NCBI GenBank assembly: GCA_900472785.1 | Contig: UCJH01000074.1 | Span: forward strand, 1 to 42,943 | Direction of reading: 5' to 3' | Origin: Hyphomicrobiales bacterium | GTDB taxonomy: Bacteria > Pseudomonadota > Alphaproteobacteria > Rhizobiales > Rhizobiaceae | Length of the DNA: 42,943 nucleotides | Shown: one piece after another, positions 7,873 to 17,248 of the stretch | Layout of the letters: every line of letters starts with the position of its first letter | Numbering within the stretch: the stretch's first letter is position 1 | Program-made: the position numbers and the translations under genes | Notes under the pieces: model-generated | The model's input: only the letters and a program-made list of their open reading frames with translations | What the model was told of the DNA's origin: nothing | The model's database searches: none

Positions 7873-10326
7873 CTAGAAAAGCCCGCCCTGGCCGGAGGTC
7901 ACCGCCTGGTTTGCCTGCGGCGATGCCTTCAGGATTTCTTCCGGCGGAACGTAATCCTCCATGCCGCCGATGACCGAAAAGGTATCGGCAGGGCCGGTGC
8001 CGGGCTTGAAGGCTTCGATGATCGTATCGGGATCGCCCTCGGCCGCCGCCATGCCGGTCTTGCGATTGACCGGAACGAGGCTCATGCCTTCCGGCACGAC
8101 GAACTTGCCGGGACGGGTGCCTTTGAGCGCCGCCTGCATGAAATCGTTGAAGATCGGCGCGGCAAGACCGCCGCCTGTGGCGCCGCGCCCCAGCGGTGCC
8201 GGATTGTCGAAGCCGAGATAGAGACCGGCGACCATGTCGGGCGTATAGCCGACGAACCAGGCATCCTTTTCGTCATTCGTCGTCCCGGTCTTGCCGGCGA
8301 CCGGACGGTCGAGCTTGATCTTGCCGGCGGCGGTGCCGCGCGTGATCACGCCTTCCATCATCGAGGTGATCTGGTAGGCGGTCATCGGATCGAGAACCTG
8401 CTGGCGGTTGTCCGTCAGCGCCGGCTCGTCCTGACTTTCCCAGTCAGCCACGTTGCAATTGTCGCAGGTGCGCTCCTCGTGACGGAAGATCGTCTTGCCG
8501 TAGCGATCCTGGATGCGGTCGATCATCGACGGCTTGATCTGCTTGCCGCCATTGGCAAGCACGGCATAGGCCGACACCATCCGCAGTACGGTGGTTTCCC
8601 CGGAACCGAGCGACATGGCGAGCACCGGCAGCATCTTGTCGTAAATGCCGAAGCGCTCGGCATATTCGGCGACGAGGTTCATGCCCATGTCGTTGGCAAG
8701 GCGCACCGTCATCAGGTTGCGCGACTTCTCGATACCGAGACGGAGCGTCGATGGACCGGCCGAACCGCCGCCATAGTTTTCCGGCCGCCAGACCTGCCCG
8801 CCTGCGACCATCTCGAACGGCGCGTCAAGAATGACGGAGGCCGGCGTGTAGCCGTTGTCGAGCGCGGCCGCATAAACGAAAGGCTTGAACGAGGAACCGG
8901 GCTGACGCATCGCCTGCGTCGCGCGGTTGAACTCTGACTGACCATAGGAAAAGCCGCCGACCATAGCGAGCACGCGACCCGTCTGCGGATCCATGGCGAC
9001 GAGGCCGCCCTGAACCTTCGGCGGTTGGCGCAGGCGGTATTCGCCCTTCTCTTCCACCGGCTCGACATAGACGACGTCACCCGGGCCGAGCACGCCCTCA
9101 GGCGACTTCGCAGACTTCCGGTCGGCGCCCGAAGAGCGGTAGGCCCACTGCATGGCCTTCGCTGCGATATGGCCGGTCACGCGATCGGGACCGATCTTGC
9201 CCGACACTTCCTTTTCCGGCTGGATGCCGATTTCCGCACCCTCTTCATTCACCGACAGGACGACGGCCAGCTTCCATTCCGGCACGTCGGCCAGCGGTTC
9301 AAGCTTGCCCAAAGGCGCGCCCCAATCGCCGCCGATCTCGATCGTCTTGACAGCGCCATGGAAGCCGCGGCGCTCGTCATAGCTGACGAGACCGTTCTGC
9401 AGCGCCTTGCGGGCCTCGATCTGCAGGTTCGGGTCGAGCGAGGTACGCACCGAAAGGCCGCCTTCGTACAGTGCATTGTCGCCGTAGCGCTGGATGATCT
9501 GGCGGCGAACCTCTTCGGCAAAATAGTCCGAGGCGAACAGATGCGATCCGGCCCGACGCAGCGTCACGCCGAGCGGCTGCTTCTTGGCGTCCTCGCCATC
9601 GCTATGGGTGACATAACCATTCTCGACCATGCGATCGATAACCCAGTTGCGGCGTTCGAGCGCTGCTTCCGCCTTGCGGAAAGGGTGGTAGTTGGCCGGC
9701 CCCTTCGGCAGGGCCGCAAGGTAGGCGGTTTCCGCAACAGTGAGCTCGGTTACCGATTTGTCGAAATAGGTGAGCGCCGCGCCGGCGATGCCATAGGAAT
9801 TCAACCCGAAGAAAATCTCGTTGAGATACAGTTCGAGGATACGATCCTTGCTGTAGGCCTGCTCGATGCGGAAGGAGAGAATGGCTTCCTTGACCTTGCG
9901 GTCGATGGTCTGGTCGGCGGTCAGAAGAAAGTTCTTGGCGACCTGCTGGGTGATGGTCGACGCGCCGACCGGACGACGGCCGGAGCCGAAATTCTGCAGG
10001 TTCACGAAGATCGCACGGCCAAGGCCTGTGATGTCGACGCCCGGATGCTGGTAGAAATTCTTGTCTTCCGCCGAAATGAAAGCTGCTTTCACGCGATCCG
10101 GAATCGCCTGGATCGGCAGGTAGAGGCGCCGTTCACGGGCATACTCCGCCATCAGAGCGCCGTTTCCGGCGTGAAAGCGCGTGGTGACCGGCGGCGAGTA
10201 GCTGTTCAGAACCTCGTAATCCGGCAGGTCCTTGGCAACGCTGCCGAGGTAGACCGCGACAACGGCCGCAATCCCGAGCACAAGAAATGCGCCAACGCCG
10301 AAGAAATATCCAATCAGTCTGATCAT
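7873..10326 (-). CDS. mrcA: Penicillin-binding protein 1A, bifunctional peptidoglycan synthase
   Basis: The 817-residue class A PBP polymerises lipid II glycan chains and cross-links the peptides in the periplasm. One N-terminal transmembrane anchor (about residues 5-28) is followed by the GT51 glycosyltransferase domain (about 50-225), with the catalytic Glu in AEDKNFY near residue 87 and the GASTITQQ motif near 121. An OB-like insert follows, then the transpeptidase domain with SxxK at Ser478-Lys481 (PGSSFKPF), SxN at Ser535-Asn537 (SRN) and KTG at Lys679. All catalytic residues are present. It lies between amiC and prfB on the same strand, the usual rhizobial order. Confidence 0.94.
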   Translation of the reverse strand: MIRLIGYFFGVGAFLVLGIAAVVAVYLGSVAKDLPDYEVLNSYSPPVTTRFHAGNGALMAEYARERRLYLPIQAIPDRVKAAFISAEDKNFYQHPGVDITGLGRAIFVNLQNFGSGRRPVGASTITQQVAKNFLLTADQTIDRKVKEAILSFRIEQAYSKDRILELYLNEIFFGLNSYGIAGAALTYFDKSVTELTVAETAYLAALPKGPANYHPFRKAEAALERRNWVIDRMVENGYVTHSDGEDAKKQPLGVTLRRAGSHLFASDYFAEEVRRQIIQRYGDNALYEGGLSVRTSLDPNLQIEARKALQNGLVSYDERRGFHGAVKTIEIGGDWGAPLGKLEPLADVPEWKLAVVLSVNEEGAEIGIQPEKEVSGKIGPDRVTGHIAAKAMQWAYRSSGADRKSAKSPEGVLGPGDVVYVEPVEEKGEYRLRQPPKVQGGLVAMDPQTGRVLAMVGGFSYGQSEFNRATQAMRQPGSSFKPFVYAAALDNGYTPASVILDAPFEMVAGGQVWRPENYGGGSAGPSTLRLGIEKSRNLMTVRLANDMGMNLVAEYAERFGIYDKMLPVLAMSLGSGETTVLRMVSAYAVLANGGKQIKPSMIDRIQDRYGKTIFRHEERTCDNCNVADWESQDEPALTDNRQQVLDPMTAYQITSMMEGVITRGTAAGKIKLDRPVAGKTGTTNDEKDAWFVGYTPDMVAGLYLGFDNPAPLGRGATGGGLAAPIFNDFMQAALKGTRPGKFVVPEGMSLVPVNRKTGMAAAEGDPDTIIEAFKPGTGPADTFSVIGGMEDYVPPEEILKASPQANQAVTSGQGGLF

Positions 10327-10684
10327 CAGCCAGATACCAGTGCCTTGTTGTCGTTATCCCGCGCAGCCCATTCGGGCCTGTCAGGGGCCTAACGCCCACC
10401 TCGTTCGAATGCAATCACATCAGAGAAATATATCGATTCTCATATGGTCTGCGAAATCTGCGCCATCGGCTTACCGGCTGGGTATCCCGGCGGTCTGCTT
10501 GTCGATATCCGGACGGCTCCGGACACTCCCCGTGTACGCAAATTCCGATCTCTCGATAACGACCCGATTGTGAGCAAAATAGGGCTCACCGCGCATTAAA
10601 CCGGGCATATGCCTTTGAAAACCATATCGCTGTTACCGCCGGGACACAAATCACAAACCCGCGTTACCAAACAATGCCGGCAGC
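10327..10684. other. Intergenic region between amiC and mrcA, no gene seen
   Basis: This 358-bp gap contains no convincing coding sequence on either strand. It holds a small inverted repeat, GTGAGC (10570-10575) and GCTCAC (10584-10589) around an 8-nt AT-rich loop, and a TCCGGA-type repeat near 10510-10530. Its length suggests mrcA has its own promoter or a leader, but I cannot point to a convincing promoter. Confidence 0.5.
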
Positions 10685-11956
10685 TTAGCCGCCATTGCCG
10701 ACCGCACCGTTGCGATAATGGCGGACGGCTTCAACCAGTCGCTCGGAGACCTTGCTGCGCCATTTCGGATCCAGCAGCAGCTTTTCATCGTCCTTGTTGG
10801 ACAGAAAACCGAGCTCAAGTAGCACGGACGGCACGTCGGGCGCCCGCAGTACCTGAAAGCCGGCATACCGGTGCGGATTGTTGATCAGCTTGATCCGCCC
10901 TTCGAACGACGACACCACGGAGCGTGCAAGATTGACGGAAAAGGCCTGGGTTTCACGGCGGGTGAGGTCGATGAGGATGTCGGCGACTTCCGCGGGCTCC
11001 GTTTCAAGGGCGACGCCGGCGATCTCGTCGGAGAGGTTTTCACGCTCCGCCAGATTGGCGGCGAGATGATCGGAGGCCTTGTCGGAGATCGTGTAGACGG
11101 TCGCCCCGCGAATATCCTTCTGTTTCAGCGTGTCGGCATGAATGGAGATGAACAGGTTGGCGCCGTGCTGACGGGCGATCTGCACCCGCTGCGACAGCGA
11201 GAGGAACTCGTCCTTCGACCGCGTCAGGAAGGCCTTGATACCGGTTTCCTTGTTCAAGGCCCCCGTCATTTCCTCGGCAAAGGCCAAGGTGACCTTTTTC
11301 TCCTCGGTCTTCGTTGCAACGCCGACCGCTCCGGTATCGATGCCGCCATGGCCTGCGTCCACGGCAATGACGAAGGACCCGTCATTGGCTGCCGGTTCCG
11401 CCAGACGCCCGGTCTTTCCAGTCGTCGCGACGATGCTCCATTTCTGCTGTTCGAGAAGCTGTGAGAAACGATCCTGCGTCACGAACTCGGCATCGATGAC
11501 GAGCCGAAAACCCTTGCCGCCCTCATCCTCCTTGACCTCCGCGAGCGCAACCGCGACCGGCCGCGTTGCCGTCAGCACGACACGGGAGCTGCCGGCGCCC
11601 ATGCCGCCGTAGCGGATGTCGCTGAAAAGCCCCCTTGCCTTCAGGTCTTCCGGCTTCAGGCCGAACGAGGTTTCCGGCAGGTCGACGATGACCCGAACCG
11701 GGTTCGCGACATAGTGCACGGAAAACGCCGGCTTGCGGTCGAAATCGATCACGACTCGGGTGCGTGCGTCATCGCCGGCAATGCGGGCGCCGTAGGCGAG
11801 AAGTGGCTCGGCATCATCTGCGAGAGCTGGTGAATAGGCGGGCGACAGACACAGCGCAACCAGCGTCAACAAGCCCGCGCGCAACAATGTCGTCAAGCCG
11901 CGACGCGACTGGCCGGTGCGCGAAAACAGAAGGCTAAATCCGGTCAGCCGCGTCAC
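10685..11956 (-). CDS. amiC: N-acetylmuramoyl-L-alanine amidase (AmiC type)
   Basis: The 423-residue periplasmic enzyme cleaves the amide bond between MurNAc and the stem peptide during septum splitting. A signal segment (hydrophobic LLTLVALCLSPAYSPALA) is followed by an AMIN domain (about residues 40-150), which targets the septum, and a zinc-dependent Amidase_3 domain (about 195-415). Zinc ligands and catalytic residues are visible in VDAGHGG, SIHAD and LLELGFLSN. I prefer the GTG at 11956, which has GGAG 6 nt upstream; the in-frame ATG at 12001 lacks a ribosome-binding site and would give 438 residues. It is first in the amiC-mrcA-prfB order and divergent from rne. Confidence 0.9.
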   Translation of the reverse strand: MTRLTGFSLLFSRTGQSRRGLTTLLRAGLLTLVALCLSPAYSPALADDAEPLLAYGARIAGDDARTRVVIDFDRKPAFSVHYVANPVRVIVDLPETSFGLKPEDLKARGLFSDIRYGGMGAGSSRVVLTATRPVAVALAEVKEDEGGKGFRLVIDAEFVTQDRFSQLLEQQKWSIVATTGKTGRLAEPAANDGSFVIAVDAGHGGIDTGAVGVATKTEEKKVTLAFAEEMTGALNKETGIKAFLTRSKDEFLSLSQRVQIARQHGANLFISIHADTLKQKDIRGATVYTISDKASDHLAANLAERENLSDEIAGVALETEPAEVADILIDLTRRETQAFSVNLARSVVSSFEGRIKLINNPHRYAGFQVLRAPDVPSVLLELGFLSNKDDEKLLLDPKWRSKVSERLVEAVRHYRNGAVGNGG

Positions 11957-12690
11957 GTCAGGCTCCGCATGTCTCGTTCCTGTTCGGTCCAAGAGGACCA
12001 TTTTCGCCGCAACAGCGCGCGAATTAGAAAGCGCAATCAATGACGCCTTATGGTTAACCAAACCTTGCGGCGGCAAACCCGACCGTTCAAAACAACAGTC
12101 CAGGCCTTGTTCGCGCAGCACACAGGCGCCAGCGAATCAATCAATATTATGGCGATTTTGGCTTTTCCCTTGCCATTGTGACATAGAAAACATAAAAGCG
12201 TCGTCAGGGAGAAAGTGTTGACGGGATAGAATCAACGACCGGCTGCCATAGGGTTGAAAACCCCTGGCGCCAAGCCATGACCAGACAGGTTTACACCGGT
12301 TCTACGATGGTCATGCGTCCGAAAGCAGTCGTATCTTCATCCGCCGTCGCTGCGCTTTTTCTCCGCATACTGGATCGCAAAAAATCCGGCGGTGGCCGGG
12401 ATGTTTATGGTGGCACACACCGCAGGCCCGTGATCGGGCACATTCATCGGGCCATTTTTGGCCTAATACATTGGCATTCTTGTTTGGTCATTGATGTTGT
12501 CACAGCAGTATCAGCCAGAAATAAACAGGCCCCGGAACGGTATCGTTCCCGGCGCCGTCTGGCCGCTGCCCCATCTCCCCAGCCAAGCGGGAACATTCAC
12601 ATTCGGTAGAGAACGTCAACCGCACGGAAAATCGCCTTTCGGTCGCATTTTCCCTGCGTTTTCACGGTCATGCCGAGGAGCACAGCTTAA
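11957..12690. other. Long non-coding region between amiC and rne
   Basis: About 730 bp without a protein-like reading frame; an open frame at 12277-12609 has no protein character and no convincing ribosome-binding site. On the plus strand it contains a CTTGCC-N17-ATAAAA promoter-like element (12169-12197), the hairpin GGCCA-TTTT-TGGCC (12450-12463) and a bulged hairpin CCGGAACG/CGTTCCCGG (12532-12552). This suggests a structured rne 5' leader of nearly 490 nt. E. coli rne also has a long structured leader (361 nt) used for autoregulation; the parallel here is inference. Confidence 0.55.
12169..12197 (+). promoter_or_regulatory. Candidate rne promoter
   Basis: CTTGCC (12169-12174), a 17-nt spacer and ATAAAA (12192-12197) resemble the rhizobial sigma-70 pattern CTTGAC-N17-CTATAT. 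A start near 12204 would give a leader of about 487 nt before the rne ATG. Confidence 0.35.
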
Positions 12691-15561
12691 ATGGCAGAGA
12701 AAATGCTTATCGATGCGTCTCACGCTGAAGAGACGCGCGTCGTTGTCGTTCGCGGAAGTCGCATAGAAGAATTCGACTTCGAATCCGAACACAAGAAACA
12801 AATCCGCGGAAATATTTATCTCGCGAAGGTCACCCGCGTCGAACCCTCGCTTCAGGCGGCATTCGTCGATTACGGCGGCAACCGTCACGGTTTTCTGGCG
12901 TTTGCGGAAATCCATCCCGATTACTACCAGATTCCGCTTGCCGATCGTCAGGCCCTGCTGAGACAGGAAGCCGAAGAAGCCCGTCGCGATGACGACATCG
13001 AGCAGGTCGAGACCGGCACCGATCTGAGCGATGATTCCGACGAGGAAGCGGCGGAAGCACCGGTCGATAACGTGACCGAGGTCGAAGAGCCCGCAGCCGA
13101 ATCGGTCGAGACGATTGACGTTGCCGCAGAATCCGTTGTCGAGGACGCGCCCAAGGCAAAGCCGAAGCGCCCAAGGCGCTCGAAGAAAGCTGCTGTCGAA
13201 GCTGTCGAATCCACAGACGGCGGCGATGGCGAAGACGGCTCTTCCGGCGGCGAAATGGCTGCCATGGTCGATACGGACTCGATCTCGGAAGATACCCGCA
13301 GCGGACGCCGCTCCAATGATGACGACGACGATGACGACGGTCATCCGGAAGAAAAGGAAGTCATCGAATCCGTCGGCGCAGAAGACGCGATGGAAGAAGT
13401 GCCGGACCGGCAGGCCAATCGCCGTCCGCGCAAGCAGTACCGCATCCAGGAAGTCATCAAGCGCCGGCAGATCCTGCTGGTTCAGGTGGCCAAGGAAGAA
13501 CGCGGCAACAAGGGCGCGGCGCTGACCACCTATCTCTCGCTTGCCGGCCGCTATTCGGTGCTGATGCCGAACACGGCGCGCGGCGGCGGCATTTCCCGCA
13601 AGATCACCAACCTGCCAGACCGCAAGCGCCTCAAGGAAATCGCCCGCGCGCTCGACGTGCCGCAGGGCATGGGCGTCATCCTGCGCACCGCCGGCGCCAA
13701 CCGCACCAAGGTCGAGGTCAAGCGCGACTTCGAATATCTGATGCGCCTGTGGGAAAACGTCCGCACGCTGACGCTGTCCTCGACAGCCCCTTGCCTCGTT
13801 TACGAGGAAGGCTCGCTGATCAAGCGCTCGATCCGCGATCTCTACAACAAGGATATCAGCGAAGTCATCGTCGCCGGCGAGGAAGGCTACAAGGAAGCCA
13901 AGGCTTTCATGAAGATGCTGATGCCGAGCCATGCCAAGGTGGTTCAGCCGTATCGCGACGTGCATCCGATCTTCTCGCGCTCGGGCATCGAAGCCCAGCT
14001 CGATCGCATGCTGCAGCCGCAGGTAACCCTGAAGTCCGGCGGCTACATCATCATCAACCAGACCGAAGCGCTTGTTGCCATCGACGTCAACTCGGGTCGC
14101 TCGACCCGCGAACACTCGATCGAGGACACCGCACTCCAGACCAATCTGGAAGCCGCCGAAGAGGTTGCCCGCCAGTTGCGCCTGCGCGACCTTGCCGGTC
14201 TCGTCGTCGTCGACTTCATCGACATGGAAGAGAAGCGCAACAACCGTTCGGTTGAAAAGCGCCTCAAGGACCATCTGAAGAACGATCGCGCCCGTATCCA
14301 GGTCGGCCGCATCTCGCATTTCGGCCTGCTCGAGATGTCGCGCCAGCGCATCCGGGCCTCGGTGCTCGAATCGACGATGCAGGTCTGCTCGCACTGCAAC
14401 GGCACGGGCCATGTCCGCTCGCAGTCGTCGGTTGCGCTGCACGTCCTGCGCGGCGTCGAGGAATATCTGCTGAAGAACACGACGCACAACATCACGGTTC
14501 GCACCACGCCGGATATTGCGCTCTACCTTCTCAACCACAAGCGCGGCACGATCATCGATTATGAAGAGCGTTTCGGCGTTCAGATCATCATCGAGGCCGA
14601 TGCACATGTCGGCGCCCAGCATTTCGCCATCGATCGCGGCGAAGCCGTTGAGAACCCGGTCAAGATCGACCAGATCATCCAGTTCGAACCCGAACCCGAC
14701 GAAGACGATGATATCGTCATCGAGGACGAGATCGAGGATGACGAAGACGTTGTCGCCGAAGCCAAGCCGGAACGTGCCGAGCGATCCGAGCGCAGCGAAC
14801 GCGCACCGGCCGAGCAGAGCGATGAGGGCAACCGCAAGCGCAAGCGTCGCCGCAGGCGGCGGGGTGGCAAGGGGACTGGCCCGAACGGCGAACAGTCCGG
14901 CAATACCGAAGCTCAGTCCGGCGAGAACGGCGCGGATGACGATGGCGATGAAGCCGACGACGATACGACGCCGAACGGCGACGTCGATAGCGTCGAAACG
15001 ACGGCGCTCAGCGACGACGAGCAGCAGAAGCGCAAGCGCCGCCGGCGCGGCAAGCGTGGTGGCCGCCGCAATCGTCCGGAAGATGCAGAAGGCGAAAACC
15101 TCTCTGCAGACGAAGGCTCGGAAGACGACGTCTCGGACTCCGAACTGACGGCTGCGACGGCGACAGTCGTTGCGGAAGAAACTCCTGTCGTGGCAGAGGC
15201 TGAAGAACCCGCCGCCGAGCCTGTCGAGGCCGTCGCCCCTGTCGAGGCCGAAGCGAAGCCGGCCAAGCCGAAGCGCAGCCGCAAGAAGGCCGTCGTCGAG
15301 GAAGCACCGGTTGAAACCACCGATACGGACGCTCAGGCAGCCGTCGAAGCGACACCGGTCGAAGCAGAAGCGGTGGTGGAGCCGGTTGTTGAACAAGCGG
15401 CTGCAGCGCTTGAGGATCCCAAGCCTGCCCGCGCCAACCGCGACATCGACACGATCGCCAGCCAGCCGGTCATCAAATCCTCGACCGTCGAAAAGCAGGA
15501 TGACAACGAACCGCCGAAGCCCAAGAAGGGCGGATGGTGGCAGAAGCGCGGTTTCTTCTGA
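12691..15561 (+). CDS. rne: Ribonuclease E
   Basis: The 956-residue endoribonuclease cleaves single-stranded AU-rich RNA, matures rRNA and tRNA and scaffolds the degradosome. The N-terminal S1 domain starts at residue 36 (RGNIYLAKVTRVEPSLQAAF) and is interrupted by an acidic insert (about 97-245), typical of alphaproteobacterial RNase E. The DNase I-like catalytic core has the magnesium-binding Asp465 (DVNSGR) and Asp508 (VDFIDM). The zinc-link is at Cys566 and Cys569 (CSHCNGTGH). The C-terminal third is disordered, with acidic blocks alternating with arginine-rich RNA-binding patches (around 713-722 and 776-790), and ends in the conserved GGWWQKRGFF tail. An intrinsic terminator follows. The leader is discussed separately. 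Confidence 0.96.
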   Translation: MAEKMLIDASHAEETRVVVVRGSRIEEFDFESEHKKQIRGNIYLAKVTRVEPSLQAAFVDYGGNRHGFLAFAEIHPDYYQIPLADRQALLRQEAEEARRDDDIEQVETGTDLSDDSDEEAAEAPVDNVTEVEEPAAESVETIDVAAESVVEDAPKAKPKRPRRSKKAAVEAVESTDGGDGEDGSSGGEMAAMVDTDSISEDTRSGRRSNDDDDDDDGHPEEKEVIESVGAEDAMEEVPDRQANRRPRKQYRIQEVIKRRQILLVQVAKEERGNKGAALTTYLSLAGRYSVLMPNTARGGGISRKITNLPDRKRLKEIARALDVPQGMGVILRTAGANRTKVEVKRDFEYLMRLWENVRTLTLSSTAPCLVYEEGSLIKRSIRDLYNKDISEVIVAGEEGYKEAKAFMKMLMPSHAKVVQPYRDVHPIFSRSGIEAQLDRMLQPQVTLKSGGYIIINQTEALVAIDVNSGRSTREHSIEDTALQTNLEAAEEVARQLRLRDLAGLVVVDFIDMEEKRNNRSVEKRLKDHLKNDRARIQVGRISHFGLLEMSRQRIRASVLESTMQVCSHCNGTGHVRSQSSVALHVLRGVEEYLLKNTTHNITVRTTPDIALYLLNHKRGTIIDYEERFGVQIIIEADAHVGAQHFAIDRGEAVENPVKIDQIIQFEPEPDEDDDIVIEDEIEDDEDVVAEAKPERAERSERSERAPAEQSDEGNRKRKRRRRRRGGKGTGPNGEQSGNTEAQSGENGADDDGDEADDDTTPNGDVDSVETTALSDDEQQKRKRRRRGKRGGRRNRPEDAEGENLSADEGSEDDVSDSELTAATATVVAEETPVVAEAEEPAAEPVEAVAPVEAEAKPAKPKRSRKKAVVEEAPVETTDTDAQAAVEATPVEAEAVVEPVVEQAAAALEDPKPARANRDIDTIASQPVIKSSTVEKQDDNEPPKPKKGGWWQKRGFF

Positions 15562-15592
15562 TCCGCTTCAAATCATAAATTTGCAAACAAAA

Positions 15593-15621
15593 GGCCAGCC
15601 GGGCGTTCCGGCTGGCCTTTT
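15593..15621. terminator. Bidirectional intrinsic terminator after rne
   Basis: A perfect 10-bp stem (15593-15602 with 15608-15617) and a GCGTT loop are followed by TTTT on the plus strand and by a T-rich run on the minus strand, from the AACAAAA before the stem. It can terminate rne and also the convergent glycosyltransferase-like gene that ends at 15666. Confidence 0.85.
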
Positions 15622-15665
15622 GGTTTCTGGGCTGACCCTATTTGAAATGGCGCCGTGCGACACCG

Positions 15666-16691
15666 TCAGAGGGCGCCGGTCACCGTTTGGTAGTAGGCGA
15701 TATAGCGATCCTTCAATCCCGGCTGAATGCTGTCGGCGAGCATCAGAGCGATGATGAAGACGGTGTTCAACTCGGTTTCGTCCACGATGAGATCGACGAG
15801 ATGGTGAACCGTCTCGTCATAACGCTCGGGCTTGCCTTTTACCGCATTGACAAACACGGCCAGCCCCATGGTGCTGTTGATCGACAGAGCCTTGTCGCGT
15901 TGCAGTTCGCTCAAAGGCAAATGCCGGGACATCAGCATGATGTAGGTGTCGATGAACCGCAAAAGCGGATAGAAGTCCTGGACCGCCGGCGGCAAGCCAA
16001 CCTGTGCGAAAAGCGATTCCTTCGCGATCTCCAGCGTGTCGCTGTTCGACCAGCGTCCGAGATTGTACCGATAGACGATGGCCGGATCGTAGACGACCTT
16101 GCCGGATGCGATCAGTGCGGTGGTAATGGACCAGTCGCAATATCCGCCCTTCGTTGGATGCCGCGCGTAAAACTGACGTAATAGACCGATGTAGTAATCC
16201 GACCGACAGATGCTGTAGAACACGCTATTGTTGCCGCGGGTTCTGCGCGCATATTCCGCCATCCGGTCGGCTGGGTCATCCAACTCGATGGAGAAGTCTT
16301 CAGTCCTGACAATACCGTTTTTTTCAACCCAGATTTCCGTTTGCGGGCGCACCAACACCACGTCCGCCGGCAGGCGCGACAGGTCGATGGGAAAGGCACT
16401 GTCTAAAACGCGGATGGTGTCGTCATCGCCCATCGGCATCACAAAGGATGTCGCTACCTTCGACATGGCCGAGACGGCGTTTTCCTGAGGATCGGTATCG
16501 TCGCGGGTGATGTAGACGAGATTGGCGCTGCGCCCGTTATAGGCGGCTTGTTTGCGCGGGTCCTGGGAATTGTCCGAGATAACCATTCGACAGCCCGTCG
16601 CCTGCGAAAACGCAAGGAGACTCTCGATGGCCTCCCGCGAGTCTTCAAGCGTCCGGTTGCTGGGCATGTAAATCGTCAAGTCGGCGAGCAT
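15666..16691 (-). CDS. Glycosyltransferase-like protein (GT-A fold), substrate unknown
   Basis: The 341-residue protein begins with a strand-helix pattern typical of GT2/GT-A enzymes (ADLTIYMPSNRTLEDSREAIESLL). It then has a putative nucleotide-site acidic motif (SDNSQDP near residue 38) and a DxD-like metal motif (MGDDD near residue 86). The later part contains a conserved-looking GGYCDWS segment and several hydrophobic helices but no clear transmembrane spans, suggesting a cytoplasmic enzyme. I infer transfer of a sugar to a surface polysaccharide or protein, but donor and acceptor are unknown. The ATG at 16691 fits the domain start; the longer open frame encodes a non-protein-like arginine/serine-rich stretch. 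No polysaccharide genes are nearby, so it is an orphan. Confidence 0.6.
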   Translation of the reverse strand: MLADLTIYMPSNRTLEDSREAIESLLAFSQATGCRMVISDNSQDPRKQAAYNGRSANLVYITRDDTDPQENAVSAMSKVATSFVMPMGDDDTIRVLDSAFPIDLSRLPADVVLVRPQTEIWVEKNGIVRTEDFSIELDDPADRMAEYARRTRGNNSVFYSICRSDYYIGLLRQFYARHPTKGGYCDWSITTALIASGKVVYDPAIVYRYNLGRWSNSDTLEIAKESLFAQVGLPPAVQDFYPLLRFIDTYIMLMSRHLPLSELQRDKALSINSTMGLAVFVNAVKGKPERYDETVHHLVDLIVDETELNTVFIIALMLADSIQPGLKDRYIAYYQTVTGAL

Positions 16692-16905
16692 CGATCGGCA
16701 CCTTCGGGAATCGGATCCGTTGCTTTTCGATATCCCGTCTAGCTTTCCCGGGCATTGACGTGTTGCCGAACGACCCGCGCGTGACGGCTCATTCGGATCG
16801 GCTCGACGCCGGCTCCTGTTTCGGCGGGAACAGGGAGAGTGACTGCAATAAAGCAGAATAGGATCACTCCAGGCCTCGAGCCCTGTGAACACTCAAGAGA
16901 TTGTC

Positions 16906-17136
16906 ATGAGAAAAACCCTTGCCTCCACAGGTCTCGTCGCGGTCGTGGCCATGGCCGCCACGCTCCATACGGTTCACGAGGCCCGGCCCGTCGGCGCTGT
17001 CGCCAGCCAGCGGCACAATGACTTCTACTATAAGAGCTATGACACGGCCTATCGTCCTGCCTGCCTTGCCCGAACCGTCACCCGTTATGACTATTGGGGC
17101 AAGGAAATACAGGAAAACGTCCGCATCTGCGGCTAG
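16906..17136 (+). CDS. Small secreted protein, function unknown
   Basis: The 76-residue product starts with a signal peptide (MRKTLASTGLVAVVAMAATLH), so the mature protein would be only about 50 residues. It is rich in tyrosine and arginine and has two cysteines, in PACLAR and at the end (VRICG), which could form one disulfide. The TRYDYWGKEIQENVRIC ending looks like a short family that I have seen in rhizobia but cannot name. The ATG at 16906 with AGAGA upstream is preferred over the GTG at 16885, which would place residues before the signal peptide. Confidence 0.6.
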   Translation: MRKTLASTGLVAVVAMAATLHTVHEARPVGAVASQRHNDFYYKSYDTAYRPACLARTVTRYDYWGKEIQENVRICG

Positions 17137-17248
17137 AAAACAATCGGCCGATGATCACGCCAGTCGTTCGAACGTCTTCGCGTATCGATTCAAGCGCCTG
17201 CGAATTTGAGTCCGCCCGGGGACGCAAGCAATTGTTAGACATCAATTT

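Noticed and set aside
12277-12609. Open frame of 110 codons in the rne leader
   Set aside because: No ribosome-binding site, no protein-like composition and hairpins inside it; I treat it as leader RNA.
12616-15396. Long open frame on the minus strand opposite rne
   Set aside because: It is the shadow of rne codon bias in high-GC DNA: the predicted protein is dominated by Asp, Arg, Phe and Val without domain structure, while the plus strand encodes a complete RNase E.
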